Shown piece after piece: positions 1-8,325 of a stretch of DNA of 34,079 nucleotides (positions are counted from its first letter, which is position 1; every line of letters starts with the position of its first letter). Source of the DNA: an uncultured Granulosicoccaceae bacterium (GTDB taxonomy: Bacteria > Pseudomonadota > Gammaproteobacteria > Granulosicoccales > Granulosicoccaceae). The notes beneath the pieces were generated by a model. The model saw nothing but the letters and a program-made list of their open reading frames with translations, did no database searches and was not told the DNA's origin. The stretch spans positions 1-34,079 of the forward strand of contig CALISD010000216.1 in assembly GCA_938041955.1 (NCBI GenBank), in the 5' to 3' direction. Both the position numbers and the translations under genes were made by a program.

Positions 1-453
1 TTAGGCACGAGGTAATTCTGCAAAGTTGAACCAGTATGAGCAGAAAATTTCTGCGATGCCCTTCATGCCACTGGCGCTGGGTGATTTGCGTATAAATGAA
101 CTCGCGCCTAGGCTATAGGCTTTGCGGACGTCATCAGCGGAATTGGATGTGGTCAACATTGTAACTGGCAAATGACTGTGCTCTTCCTCGTCCTTAAGCC
201 TTTGCAGTAATGCGAAACCGTTTTCTTTCGGTATATTGATATCAAGCAGAATGACATCTGGTATATCTGCCGCGGTATTGCCCTCATACGCCCCTCGACA
301 ATTGAGGTAGTCGAACATTTCCTCACCGCTTTGAACGCTTCTGAAGTCCAGTCGTTCATCGTGCGCACAGAACGCACGCCTGGTCAGGTAAATGTCTTCA
401 CGGTCATCGTCAATCATTAGAAGAACCGGGTTAGTCTTTTGTGATTCATTCAT
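1..453 (-). CDS. Single-domain response regulator (Rcp1-like receiver)
   Basis: A 150-residue stand-alone CheY-like receiver that should accept a phosphoryl group and act by protein-protein contact. Visible are the acidic pocket (IDDD near residues 14-17), the phospho-acceptor D71 in LLDINIP, T101 in MLTTS and K123 in IRKS. The form is that of Rcp1-type receivers usually paired with phytochrome-like or PAS kinases. The start ATG at 453 is preferred over an upstream in-frame ATG at 543, because the extra 30 residues would lie inside the kinase gene and are not receiver-like. It begins 10 bp after the stop of the large kinase, so it is almost certainly its co-transcribed partner. There is no output domain. 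The stop codon is at the very edge of the window. Confidence 0.92.
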   Translation of the reverse strand: MNESQKTNPVLLMIDDDREDIYLTRRAFCAHDERLDFRSVQSGEEMFDYLNCRGAYEGNTAADIPDVILLDINIPKENGFALLQRLKDEEEHSHLPVTMLTTSNSADDVRKAYSLGASSFIRKSPSASGMKGIAEIFCSYWFNFAELPRA

Positions 454-463
454 GGCTTTACAA

Positions 464-3400
464 CTAGTGATTAAAGGAAATAATAAACTTGCTTCCAACA
501 TCAGGCTGGCTTTCAGCTGACAGGGACCAGTGGTGCTTTTCACATACTTTGCTGCAAATGGCTAATCCAATTCCGTTGCCTTTGTATTCATCGTTGTTGT
601 GTAATCGGTTAAACGGTTCAAAAATCTTTGTAGCAAAACTCATATCGAAGCCAATGCCGTTATCGGTAATTTCGAGCCCATTCTGAAACGGAGCTGCAAG
701 CGAAGACACAGATATTTCCAAAGCGCGGTTTTTTGCACGGTATTTAATGCTGTTGCTGACCAGGTTTACGAATAGTTGTCGTAGCAACCCTTTGTCACCT
801 GTTACTTCAGGCAAGTCACCTATCGTAATAGTGGCATCCGATTCAGCTATTGACAGTTCAAGCTCCACCTGTACTTCTGACAGTAATTCATTTAACGAAA
901 TCAACTCGGCTTCGGGTTCCTCCTGAGACGCGCCGGAATATCGCAACAGATCGTAGATCAGTGTGCTCATCCTTTCAGATGCATCTACTATGACATCCAG
1001 GTGGTACTTCGCATCCCCGACCAATTTTCCGTCAAGATCTTCTTCCAGAAAATTGCTGAATTGCTGAATTTTCCGGAGTGGTTCCTGTAAGTCATGAGAA
1101 GCGATAAAAGCAAATTGATTCAGGTTTTCATTAGCCGATATAAGGAGTTTGTTTTGGTTTTCGGCTTTTCTTAAAACAGCGTTTCTCTCGGAAACATCTA
1201 CCAGAACGGCCATTCGCACGCCCTGGATAGTTCCAATAGGTTTGATGGTGCAGTCGAGTTCAGCTTCCAAAACCGGCTTATTCGGAACGTTGAACACAAG
1301 TGGAAGACGACTCGCACTTCCCGTTTTAACCGCGGCTTTTAAGGCATCTCTATTGTCTACGTCAAAATATTTGACACAGTTTTTCCCGGGCACTTCGGTA
1401 ATATCAAGACCAAGGTTTTCACAAAGCCGGTTGCTGCAAGATATGATAAGACCATCCTCATCACAGAGAAATATCATGGTGGGGACTGTCAGGAACAAGC
1501 TGCTATAGTATTCATTTTGGTTGCCCATGAATTCTAATTGTTCCAGATTGCCAACCAGGAAGCTCACCCAGCTTCCGATCAGCATACAGAGATTCTTGTC
1601 TTGTTCGCTATATGCGCGCGAACGCGGTACAAGTGAGGAGAAGTTCACTGTTCCATAAGGGCCGCATGCAGTGTTTACTGCCGCTCCCACGAAGCTCTCT
1701 ATTGATGTATTTCGATGACACTGTAAATTGCCAAGTTCGCTATTACTGAGATCATTGATTGCCAACGACATCTCTGACTCAACAAAGACACTGCATATCG
1801 TATCCTGTAAATTCAGTTTTGACCCTACCGCAAGGTTCTGGGGGTTCTCACCTATCACACAGGTGACCTCATAGGTTTTCCCTAGGATCATACTGATGAT
1901 GGCTGTATCTAACGTGTAGTAATCGAGCCCGATTTGCAGGATTTGAGACAGACGTTCGTTGAAATCCAATGTGTCGTTGGCGACAACACTAAATAAATTT
2001 TCAACTATTGCCCGGTAGTTGTATTCGTCTGTACAGTCAAAACCATTGGTTTGGTATGCATCTATGTTAATACCATCGTTAGAAATCGAACGCGTAAACA
2101 CATTGGAATGTGAGAGATTTCCATCAGCATAGGTTACGGAAAAGACGCCGGCCTTGGTTTCGTTTGGAGCGATACTACCCACGAGCTCGCGGAATGTTTG
2201 TTGATCTTCCTCACTTCGAATGCTGAGAATATTCTGCCCGATGAGATTTTCTGAATTGGTACCCCATCGCTTTGCATAGGGCTCGTTACAGAAAAGGATA
2301 GCATTTGTCTTCGCATCCCATTTAACAAAGAAGCTGTCTGTACACTCCAGAATGTCTCGATATTGCAGATCTAATTCTGCTAGTTGAGATCTAATGTATT
2401 CAATATCAGAGATGTCTATGACTGTTATCATTACGCCGTTGTGTGAATGATCGACGCTTTCATATGGAATTATTCTCAGTAGATGAGTTTTGTTATCCAC
2501 TGATACTTGAATCTCGTGCGTTTCTCCATCTCTACTTGTGCTGTATATCAGGCCGAGAATGTCTTGCTCGGTGGTGACAATGGTGATGTGATTTATGGAT
2601 CGACCAATGTCTTGCGGTTTTATATTAAAGACGCTGAGGGCATTATTGGTATAACGCCTTAAACATAAGTTTACATCCAGGTGAACTGTGCCAATTCCTG
2701 ATGAGTTGAGTAGTACATTGATGTCTGTTTCCCGTTCCGTTAGCTCTTCGTTTTTCCGTTGGTGCTCGGCGCTCACAGTGTAGAGCTCTTCATTGACGGA
2801 ATGCAGTTCTTCATTGGTGCTTTGCATTTCTTCGTTGGCAGACATTAACTCTTCGTTGGTGCTTTGGAGTTCTTCGTTGCTGGTTTCGAGTGCCTCAACA
2901 GTCGACTGCAGGTTCTCTTCTGAAGATTGCAAACTACTTTCAAGAATGGCTATCCTTTGTTGCAGTTGGATAGATGGAACAGCGGGGCCCGGTGCAGTGT
3001 TTTCTTCTACCCGTTGAATAGCGCCTTGTTTTCGCGCGGTGGTGGAGTTTTCTATGCAGAGCAACAGAAATCTCGTCGATTCACCTGGTACATCCAGAAT
3101 GGAAAGAGATATTTCGTATTTTTCAGAGGTCGCTTCCTGCGTATTGACGTAAATCATACGTCGGTGTTGGCTGAATCCATTATGCTGGCTCTGTTCAATC
3201 GCAGCTGCTACAGCGACTTTTAATTCCGGAATAATCAGATCGATAATTCGCTCGCTAAAAGCTCCGGCACGTATTGGAATAAGCGCGGCTGCGTTGCCAA
3301 AGACGTGCACAATGGTGCCATCTTCTGTTAACAGGAAACCGGGGGGGGCGTATTGTGCAATCATCGCTTCCAGTGCGTTGCGGTGTGCCCGTTTAAAGGG

Positions 3401-5035
3401 AATCTGAGCATCAATACACGGTGCGTTATTGCCATTGTGCCTGTTGGTTACGCTGAGCGAATCACCTGGAAATGCGCCGGTGCCGCTAATGAGTGGTTCG
3501 ACTGCGTGCAACTTGATGTCTCGTTTCTTTCTAAATATTCTCCATTTTTCGTTCACGGTATCAAATTCGTGAGCAATATTACCTATATGCTCACTGGAAC
3601 CGAGAAACAGGTATCCGTCTTTACGTAATGAATGGTGCAATAAGTTCATTACTTTTTCTTGTGTACTTTCCTTTAAATAAATAAGCAGATTGCGGCAACT
3701 AACTAAATCAATTTTGGTGAAAGGGGGGTCTCGGGTCACATCGTGTGTACTAAAAAATACCATATTCCTGATGCCTGGCTTTATTCGAGCCTGGCCCTCT
3801 GCACAATCAAAATATCGATCAATTAAGGCAGCCGGTACATTCCTAATAGCGGACTCGCTGTATGTGCCAGAGCTAGCTTGTTCCATTGACCTTGTATGAA
3901 TGTCGGTGGCCATTATCTTTAAGCTTAACGGTACCCCTGAAGTACGTGCTTGTTCCTGTAACAGGATCGCCAGTGAATAAGCCTCTTCTCCACTCGCGCA
4001 ACCGGGAACCCACACCCGCATGCAGCCAAGCTCATCGAATTTTCTTGTTATTTCCGGCAGTACGGTGCTGCGTAGTACCTCGAAGGCATCCTCATCCCGG
4101 AAAAACTCCGTAACTTCTATTAATAAGTCAGCATACAATTCCGTCAGTTCTGTTGAATTTGTACTGAGAAAATCGCGATATTCTTCAACTTCTGTTATGC
4201 CTTTCATATACGCACGGCGTTCAATGCGACGATGGATCGTGGCATCTTTGTATTGTACGAAGTCAGTGCTGTGACTGGACTCAAGCATGGATAAAATGTC
4301 TGAGAGAGGATCGACAGTTTTTATTCGAGAATGGGCATTGCATTCATCAAGTGGCTCTTTTTTTAATACTGAATAGACTTTTACTGCGAGACCTGCAGGA
4401 GACGATATAATCGTATGAGCTCCCTCTGCAATGACAGACCTGACCATGCTGTCAAACCGTGTGGTTTGTGGGTCCTGTACAAGCACACGGCCACCTGCAT
4501 TTGATATAACTCTGCATCCTTTAGTGCCGTCAGAACCGGTGCCTGAAAGCACCAGGGCCACAGCGTCCGCGCCTCGTTCCTTAGCCAATGACTGAAAGAA
4601 CAAGTCAATCGGCAGGTGTACTGTGTTGTCAGGTTTTGTTTGAGCAACGTTTAGAACGTTGCCAGTGATTGTCATATCTGTACGGGGCGTATTGAGATAG
4701 ATCGAGTTTGCTTTGATCGTCATTCCGTCTTCAATTCGATATATCTTCATCGTTGAATGGCGTGCCAGAAGTTCATGCATTAAACTTCGGAAGTCAGGGG
4801 ACAGATGCTGAATTACTACAAACGCGCAACCGGAATCGGTAGGCATGGCATCGAAGAAATGCTCTATTGCTTCGAGTCCGCCTGCTGAGGCACCAATAGC
4901 AACAATGGGAATAGTTGCAAAAATCGGTTGAACCACAGCGTTTCGATTGGTGGTTTCAGTTTCGAAATCACTCTTGTAGCTGTCGGCATTACCGGCAGTG
5001 TCGTCTTCATGAGCGTTGGCTTTCTTCATCCCCAT
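464..5035 (-). CDS. CheB-CheR-PAS-GAF-histidine kinase fusion
   Basis: A 1523-residue sensor kinase with a built-in chemotaxis methylesterase/methyltransferase. Order: CheB-like esterase (about 42-225; triad S50 in GASAGG, H77 in QHLSP, D169 in GTGSDG), CheR-like SAM methyltransferase (about 245-500; VPGCASGEE at 344-352, SCRNLLIYL), a PAS-like segment (about 550-665), a heptad coiled coil (about 690-775, repeated STNEEL units), two PAS domains (about 775-1010), GAF (about 1030-1170), PAS (about 1175-1290), HisKA with H1314 in SHDLQEP, and HATPase_c (N1424/N1428, DNGIG 1458-1462, GNGIGL 1486-1491). There is no transmembrane segment, so it is probably cytoplasmic. The catalytic residues of all three enzymes appear intact. 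No chemoreceptor lies in the window, so the methylation substrate is unknown. The start at 5035 has GAGAGA upstream; the second ATG (5029) is possible. Confidence 0.95.
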   Translation of the reverse strand: MGMKKANAHEDDTAGNADSYKSDFETETTNRNAVVQPIFATIPIVAIGASAGGLEAIEHFFDAMPTDSGCAFVVIQHLSPDFRSLMHELLARHSTMKIYRIEDGMTIKANSIYLNTPRTDMTITGNVLNVAQTKPDNTVHLPIDLFFQSLAKERGADAVALVLSGTGSDGTKGCRVISNAGGRVLVQDPQTTRFDSMVRSVIAEGAHTIISSPAGLAVKVYSVLKKEPLDECNAHSRIKTVDPLSDILSMLESSHSTDFVQYKDATIHRRIERRAYMKGITEVEEYRDFLSTNSTELTELYADLLIEVTEFFRDEDAFEVLRSTVLPEITRKFDELGCMRVWVPGCASGEEAYSLAILLQEQARTSGVPLSLKIMATDIHTRSMEQASSGTYSESAIRNVPAALIDRYFDCAEGQARIKPGIRNMVFFSTHDVTRDPPFTKIDLVSCRNLLIYLKESTQEKVMNLLHHSLRKDGYLFLGSSEHIGNIAHEFDTVNEKWRIFRKKRDIKLHAVEPLISGTGAFPGDSLSVTNRHNGNNAPCIDAQIPFKRAHRNALEAMIAQYAPPGFLLTEDGTIVHVFGNAAALIPIRAGAFSERIIDLIIPELKVAVAAAIEQSQHNGFSQHRRMIYVNTQEATSEKYEISLSILDVPGESTRFLLLCIENSTTARKQGAIQRVEENTAPGPAVPSIQLQQRIAILESSLQSSEENLQSTVEALETSNEELQSTNEELMSANEEMQSTNEELHSVNEELYTVSAEHQRKNEELTERETDINVLLNSSGIGTVHLDVNLCLRRYTNNALSVFNIKPQDIGRSINHITIVTTEQDILGLIYSTSRDGETHEIQVSVDNKTHLLRIIPYESVDHSHNGVMITVIDISDIEYIRSQLAELDLQYRDILECTDSFFVKWDAKTNAILFCNEPYAKRWGTNSENLIGQNILSIRSEEDQQTFRELVGSIAPNETKAGVFSVTYADGNLSHSNVFTRSISNDGINIDAYQTNGFDCTDEYNYRAIVENLFSVVANDTLDFNERLSQILQIGLDYYTLDTAIISMILGKTYEVTCVIGENPQNLAVGSKLNLQDTICSVFVESEMSLAINDLSNSELGNLQCHRNTSIESFVGAAVNTACGPYGTVNFSSLVPRSRAYSEQDKNLCMLIGSWVSFLVGNLEQLEFMGNQNEYYSSLFLTVPTMIFLCDEDGLIISCSNRLCENLGLDITEVPGKNCVKYFDVDNRDALKAAVKTGSASRLPLVFNVPNKPVLEAELDCTIKPIGTIQGVRMAVLVDVSERNAVLRKAENQNKLLISANENLNQFAFIASHDLQEPLRKIQQFSNFLEEDLDGKLVGDAKYHLDVIVDASERMSTLIYDLLRYSGASQEEPEAELISLNELLSEVQVELELSIAESDATITIGDLPEVTGDKGLLRQLFVNLVSNSIKYRAKNRALEISVSSLAAPFQNGLEITDNGIGFDMSFATKIFEPFNRLHNNDEYKGNGIGLAICSKVCEKHHWSLSAESQPDVGSKFIISFNH

Positions 5036-5141
5036 ATCAATCTCTCACAGTGCCTGCCAAATTGCTGATGCTCATAATACGAGACGAATTTACACTCGTA
5101 ATTTTACTATCAAGTGTAATTACGATATTCACAATAGGGTA
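5036..5141 (-). promoter_or_regulatory. Gap between GTPase operon and kinase, with nested inverted repeats
   Basis: This 106-bp AT-rich gap separates the PAS-like gene from the kinase gene. It holds TTACACT (5090-5096) against AGTGTAA (5113-5119), and CGTAATT (5097-5103) against AATTACG (5118-5124), so the two pairings overlap. On the minus strand a weak promoter match (TTGATA, 15 bp, TAAATT) falls within the repeats. It could be an operator and promoter for the kinase gene or simply AT-rich spacer. There is no GC-rich stem with a T run, so I do not call a terminator and the six genes may be co-transcribed. Confidence 0.35.
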
Positions 5142-5534
5142 CTAGCCTGATTTTTTTTCATTGACGATATCGTTGCTGAGACGTATCTGTTGTTCAATCT
5201 GAAGCTGTGTTGCAGATTCTGTTGAATCCAGGAGCAAGACCCACTGATTCGACTGGTGAGAGTAGATATGTAAATCGTTAAAATGACTGCTATCTATCTG
5301 AGTATTAGCTATGACCACGGGTTGACCTTTGACAGGCAATAGCCCGGACAGCGCCGGGACTTGCTGATCTATAGTTTTTTCTGAATCAAAGCATGTGACA
5401 TCGAAGTACACCAGGTTACTTCCACTCTCGATCAAAAAATTATTCGCATCAAGCTTCAAGTATGCGTAGCAAGTACCCTGGTGCGATATTGATCGCAGGT
5501 ACTGTAAGATAGGTAAAGGGGCTTCGAAAGTCAT
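5142..5534 (-). CDS. Small PAS-like protein of the GTPase module
   Basis: A 130-residue soluble protein with no signal peptide or membrane segment. The pattern of short beta strands around residues 22-45 (YLKLDANNFLIE), 70-95 and WVLLLD (about 98-103), followed by a C-terminal helix, looks like a single PAS or related sensor fold. From memory, similar small proteins ending in a WVLLLD-type strand sit beside bacterial Ras-like GTPases; I could not run a search to confirm this. The start overlaps the GTPase stop by ATGA, which strongly implies translational coupling and a shared complex. A role as GTPase partner or effector is inference; no catalytic residues are evident. Confidence 0.75.
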   Translation of the reverse strand: MTFEAPLPILQYLRSISHQGTCYAYLKLDANNFLIESGSNLVYFDVTCFDSEKTIDQQVPALSGLLPVKGQPVVIANTQIDSSHFNDLHIYSHQSNQWVLLLDSTESATQLQIEQQIRLSNDIVNEKKSG

Positions 5535-6052
5535 TTTTGTTGTGCCACTGGCAACAGGGCGGTGGCGATTGCCACGAACATTTCCTGTACGCCGGTATTC
5601 GTCTTGGCGCTGGTATTCATCTCAGCGACCGCGCTATCCTGCAATATTTTTATTTGCTCTTGCAGTTCCTGCGGTACGCCGCTCCATTCGTTTATTAAGT
5701 CACACTTGTTATTAACCAGTATGAAGGGCTTGGGCCCAAGTGTTGTATTTACCAGGTTATGTAATGAGATTGCGCTTTTATAGGTACCGGGACGGGTCGG
5801 GTCTAACACCAATAGATAGGCTGCCATACCACGAAGGTAGGCTGGTAACACGGTTTGATGGCTGTCCTCACCGTATACGTCCCATAGTAACAAGGACATC
5901 TCAGTATCAGCTAGGGTAACCACCTTTTTATCAATCTTTACACCGATGGTAGTGGTATACGTTTCTGAGAATATACTATCAACGTAGCGCCTGACCAAAC
6001 TGGTCTTTCCAACCGCAAAGGAGCCTAGCATACAAACTTTCTTTTGGAGCAT
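5531..6052 (-). CDS. Ras/Rab-like small GTPase
   Basis: A 173-residue GTP-binding switch protein. All five G motifs are visible: P-loop GSFAVGKTS (10-18), the switch I threonine in TTTIG (T33-T35), switch II WDVYGED (57-63), NKCD (115-118) and TSAK (147-150). It lacks the C-terminal cysteine used for prenylation in eukaryotes. The position of the Ras catalytic glutamine (after WDxxG) is E62, which I recall as common in this bacterial family and which may mean slow intrinsic hydrolysis and dependence on a partner. It lies between the roadblock-like membrane gene (12 bp upstream) and the PAS-like gene (4-bp overlap). This recalls the MglA/MglB arrangement of polarity control, but it is not MglA itself. 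Confidence 0.93.
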   Translation of the reverse strand: MLQKKVCMLGSFAVGKTSLVRRYVDSIFSETYTTTIGVKIDKKVVTLADTEMSLLLWDVYGEDSHQTVLPAYLRGMAAYLLVLDPTRPGTYKSAISLHNLVNTTLGPKPFILVNNKCDLINEWSGVPQELQEQIKILQDSAVAEMNTSAKTNTGVQEMFVAIATALLPVAQQK

Positions 6053-6064
6053 CAGTCGGCTTCT

Positions 6065-7351
6065 CTAATCAAACACTGAAACATAATTAATTCCGGCTAC
6101 AGTAGGCGCTAGCCTTAGCGCCTCTGCGACAAAATATGCATCGCCGCCTTTTACTCTAAGTGTATCTCCTGCGATGGTGAGCTCCACATTATCGGGAGGG
6201 AGGAGGAGTGCCGTCACGCGAGTCAGGACAAAGTCTGGATGGACAGCGTGAAAGGGCTCAAAGTATTGGTCCAGATGATCGCGGTTTACGCTGCTCTCTT
6301 TTAACAAAGCAGATGGCTCTATTGCCAGTGGGTCGCGCAAGCCTCGAAGCATGTAGTGACGGAACTTCCTTACGCTTTTTGTGACAACAATTCCCGGCTG
6401 GTCTTCGACCGAAGCAACATAACTGTTCCAGCGATAGGCATCATAGCCCTGATATATCATCCAGAAAAGTAGCAACATGGTTGCTAACGCAGCGCCGCCT
6501 AGTAACTTCTTAATCTGTGGTGGCAGGCTCTTTATCTTTGTTTTTAAGGTGCCGTCGTGATTGTCAAGGAAGGTGGTTAACTCAGGTTTTAATGTCTCAA
6601 ATGGCTGTGCATCTCCCTCATATTGTTCGAGTGCAGCTGCGTACCCGCCATGTATATCTTCAAGCTGTACTTGCATGGCCTCACGAAGTTTCTCTGGTGC
6701 TGCTCCCCTGATAACAGCCGCGAGGATAGCGGAGGGCCCCCATTCAATCCAAACGGAGAGTTCACCGATTTGCAATGTGTTCAGTCCATCAAAGTCGTTT
6801 GCGGAGAAAGCTTCATGAACAAATGATTGTATGGCACTCAACATTCCGCTGACCATGTCTGCATCTTGAGTATACGCAGTGTCGGCAGCTACGTGGCAAA
6901 TGGGCAGACCGGTTTCTTTATCTATCAGGAATAATTGTTCCAGGCGATAGGTTCTCTTTTTGGAGTGTTTGTCCGGAATTAACATCGCTGCGATCATTTT
7001 GCGAATGGCTGGCCCGAGAATCGGGAACAGCGCATCGGCCATTACTTCAGGGTCGTTTCTGGAGGTGTAGTGAAATTGTTCGACAACGACAGGCTTCAGG
7101 GTATCACTCAGCTGTTCGTCTTTTTTCAGACTTTGACGCATTGCCTGCACCAGTACTTCACTGGTATCTGCGATACGCATTTCAGGGTCGACGATTCGTT
7201 TTTCAAGCTGTTCGAGTCGACTATCAAGCGTTGAGTGCTGTAGGCGTTCATTCCACAGTAGAAGGTCCCGCAGTGCCTCAAGTTGATCAGAGTCTTCTTC
7301 TTGGGGATTTTGGTCTATCGTGACAGCTTTACTTGATGTCAACGGACCCAT
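6065..7351 (-). CDS. Membrane-anchored protein with roadblock/LC7-like and BON-like regions
   Basis: A 428-residue protein. The N-terminal 60 residues are acidic and coiled-coil prone, followed by a motif with LFPILGPAIRKMI (108-120). Residues 137-235 (LEQLFLIDKETGL through the QDADMVSGML helix to LSVWIEWGP) have the strand-helix layout of a roadblock/LC7 domain, the fold of the MglA partner MglB. A single membrane helix lies at about 284-300, preceded by lysines, suggesting the N-terminal part is cytoplasmic. The external part (319-428) ends in a BON-like segment (VELTIAGDTLRVKGG to INYVSVF). I recall relatives that end in an OmpA peptidoglycan-binding domain; here that domain is absent. It overlaps the coiled-coil gene by 23 bp and precedes the GTPase by 12 bp. 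A role as membrane dock or GTPase regulator is inference. Confidence 0.82.
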   Translation of the reverse strand: MGPLTSSKAVTIDQNPQEEDSDQLEALRDLLLWNERLQHSTLDSRLEQLEKRIVDPEMRIADTSEVLVQAMRQSLKKDEQLSDTLKPVVVEQFHYTSRNDPEVMADALFPILGPAIRKMIAAMLIPDKHSKKRTYRLEQLFLIDKETGLPICHVAADTAYTQDADMVSGMLSAIQSFVHEAFSANDFDGLNTLQIGELSVWIEWGPSAILAAVIRGAAPEKLREAMQVQLEDIHGGYAAALEQYEGDAQPFETLKPELTTFLDNHDGTLKTKIKSLPPQIKKLLGGAALATMLLLFWMIYQGYDAYRWNSYVASVEDQPGIVVTKSVRKFRHYMLRGLRDPLAIEPSALLKESSVNRDHLDQYFEPFHAVHPDFVLTRVTALLLPPDNVELTIAGDTLRVKGGDAYFVAEALRLAPTVAGINYVSVFD

Positions 7352-7976
7352 CCAGATCTACGGTTGCCTGAATATCACTATCATTTTGAGCACTATCTGA
7401 GAGTTGCGTGGCCATTTCATTCAGTAGTAGAGAAAGCGACTGACGATCCATTTTTTGTGTCTGCAGCTCGGCAAGGGCTTGCTTAAGAGTTGCTGTAAAC
7501 TCATTGCGCGTAGCTTCCAACGATTTTGAAAGTGTGTTGTTTGTTGTTTCGATTTGGCTGTGCAACTGTTGTTTAATCTGCGCTGAACTATCTGAGTTGT
7601 TTTTGAGCTTAGCCACCAATGAGCTTTCCAATGAGCTGTGCTGACGATCAAGAGCATCCATTCGTTTCTGGTGGGTCTTATCCCGTTCAATTTGATCTAG
7701 CTTGAGTGATTCAATACCATCGTCCAGTCTGTTGTGTAGATCTCTGAATTGTTTCTGACAAGAATCCGACAGTCTCGCAATACGTTGCTCGATCTGTTCG
7801 TTTAATTTATCGAAGTGATCAATGCTGGAACGCATTTGCCGGCCGAACAGGATTTCCTGAACTTTTCCGAGATCGCCTGTCGAGAATTGTGGTACCTCCA
7901 GTGCTTCTGGTGTGGAATCTATAGCCGTCACACTTCTTGTAGTGTTCGGCTCGTTTTTCCGGTTGGACTTATCCAT
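7329..7976 (-). CDS. Coiled-coil protein, first gene of GTPase operon
   Basis: A 215-residue protein dominated by long heptad helices (about 40-190), rich in Gln, Glu, Lys, Ser and Leu, without signal peptide or membrane segment. A short conserved-looking N-terminal piece (VQEILFGRQMRSS, about 39-51) and a C-terminal piece (DRQSLSLLLNEMATQL, about 177-192) frame the coil. It is likely a scaffold or tether for the downstream membrane protein, whose start it overlaps by 23 bp. The start ATG at 7976 is the first gene of the minus-strand operon; the upstream 349 bp are divergent to a receiver gene. No enzymatic motif is seen. The functional call rests on context only. Confidence 0.8.
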   Translation of the reverse strand: MDKSNRKNEPNTTRSVTAIDSTPEALEVPQFSTGDLGKVQEILFGRQMRSSIDHFDKLNEQIEQRIARLSDSCQKQFRDLHNRLDDGIESLKLDQIERDKTHQKRMDALDRQHSSLESSLVAKLKNNSDSSAQIKQQLHSQIETTNNTLSKSLEATRNEFTATLKQALAELQTQKMDRQSLSLLLNEMATQLSDSAQNDSDIQATVDLDGSVDIK

Positions 7977-8325
7977 TTGACATCACGCTTTCTAGAAACC
8001 AGGTGAATACATCTATATATAACCTTAGTTGCATTGCGATAATTAGGCCGTATTCGCTGCTATATCCAGCGGATGAGCGTTAATGCCACGAAAAACCCTT
8101 TTGACAGCGGGGTGAGGTACGCAGACAGGTCGCAGTGACGAACGCCATTTTTGTGACATGTGAAGATTGAAGTGGCTTTATTCTTGTACAGCAGTCTTTA
8201 TTGGCTGACGTAAGACGGACGGCTTAGTGATGGGTCACATGGCCAATCCCTGAGCCTTAGAGGAACTTCATTCAATTAGACAACTGGGAATCATATGTGA
8301 AGCCCTGCCTGTACTGGATAATAAA
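7977..8325. other. Divergent intergenic region, 349 bp
   Basis: This region lies between the start of the GTPase operon (minus strand) and a receiver gene (plus strand), so it must hold both promoters. A TATATA stretch near 8012-8020 could be a -10 element for the operon, but no good -35 box accompanies it. I found no convincing palindrome or small gene here. Confidence 0.4.

Noticed and set aside
8101..8140. TTGACA near 8110 as a promoter for the 8326 receiver gene
   Set aside because: No acceptable -10 box at 16-18 bp, and it is over 200 bp from the start codon.
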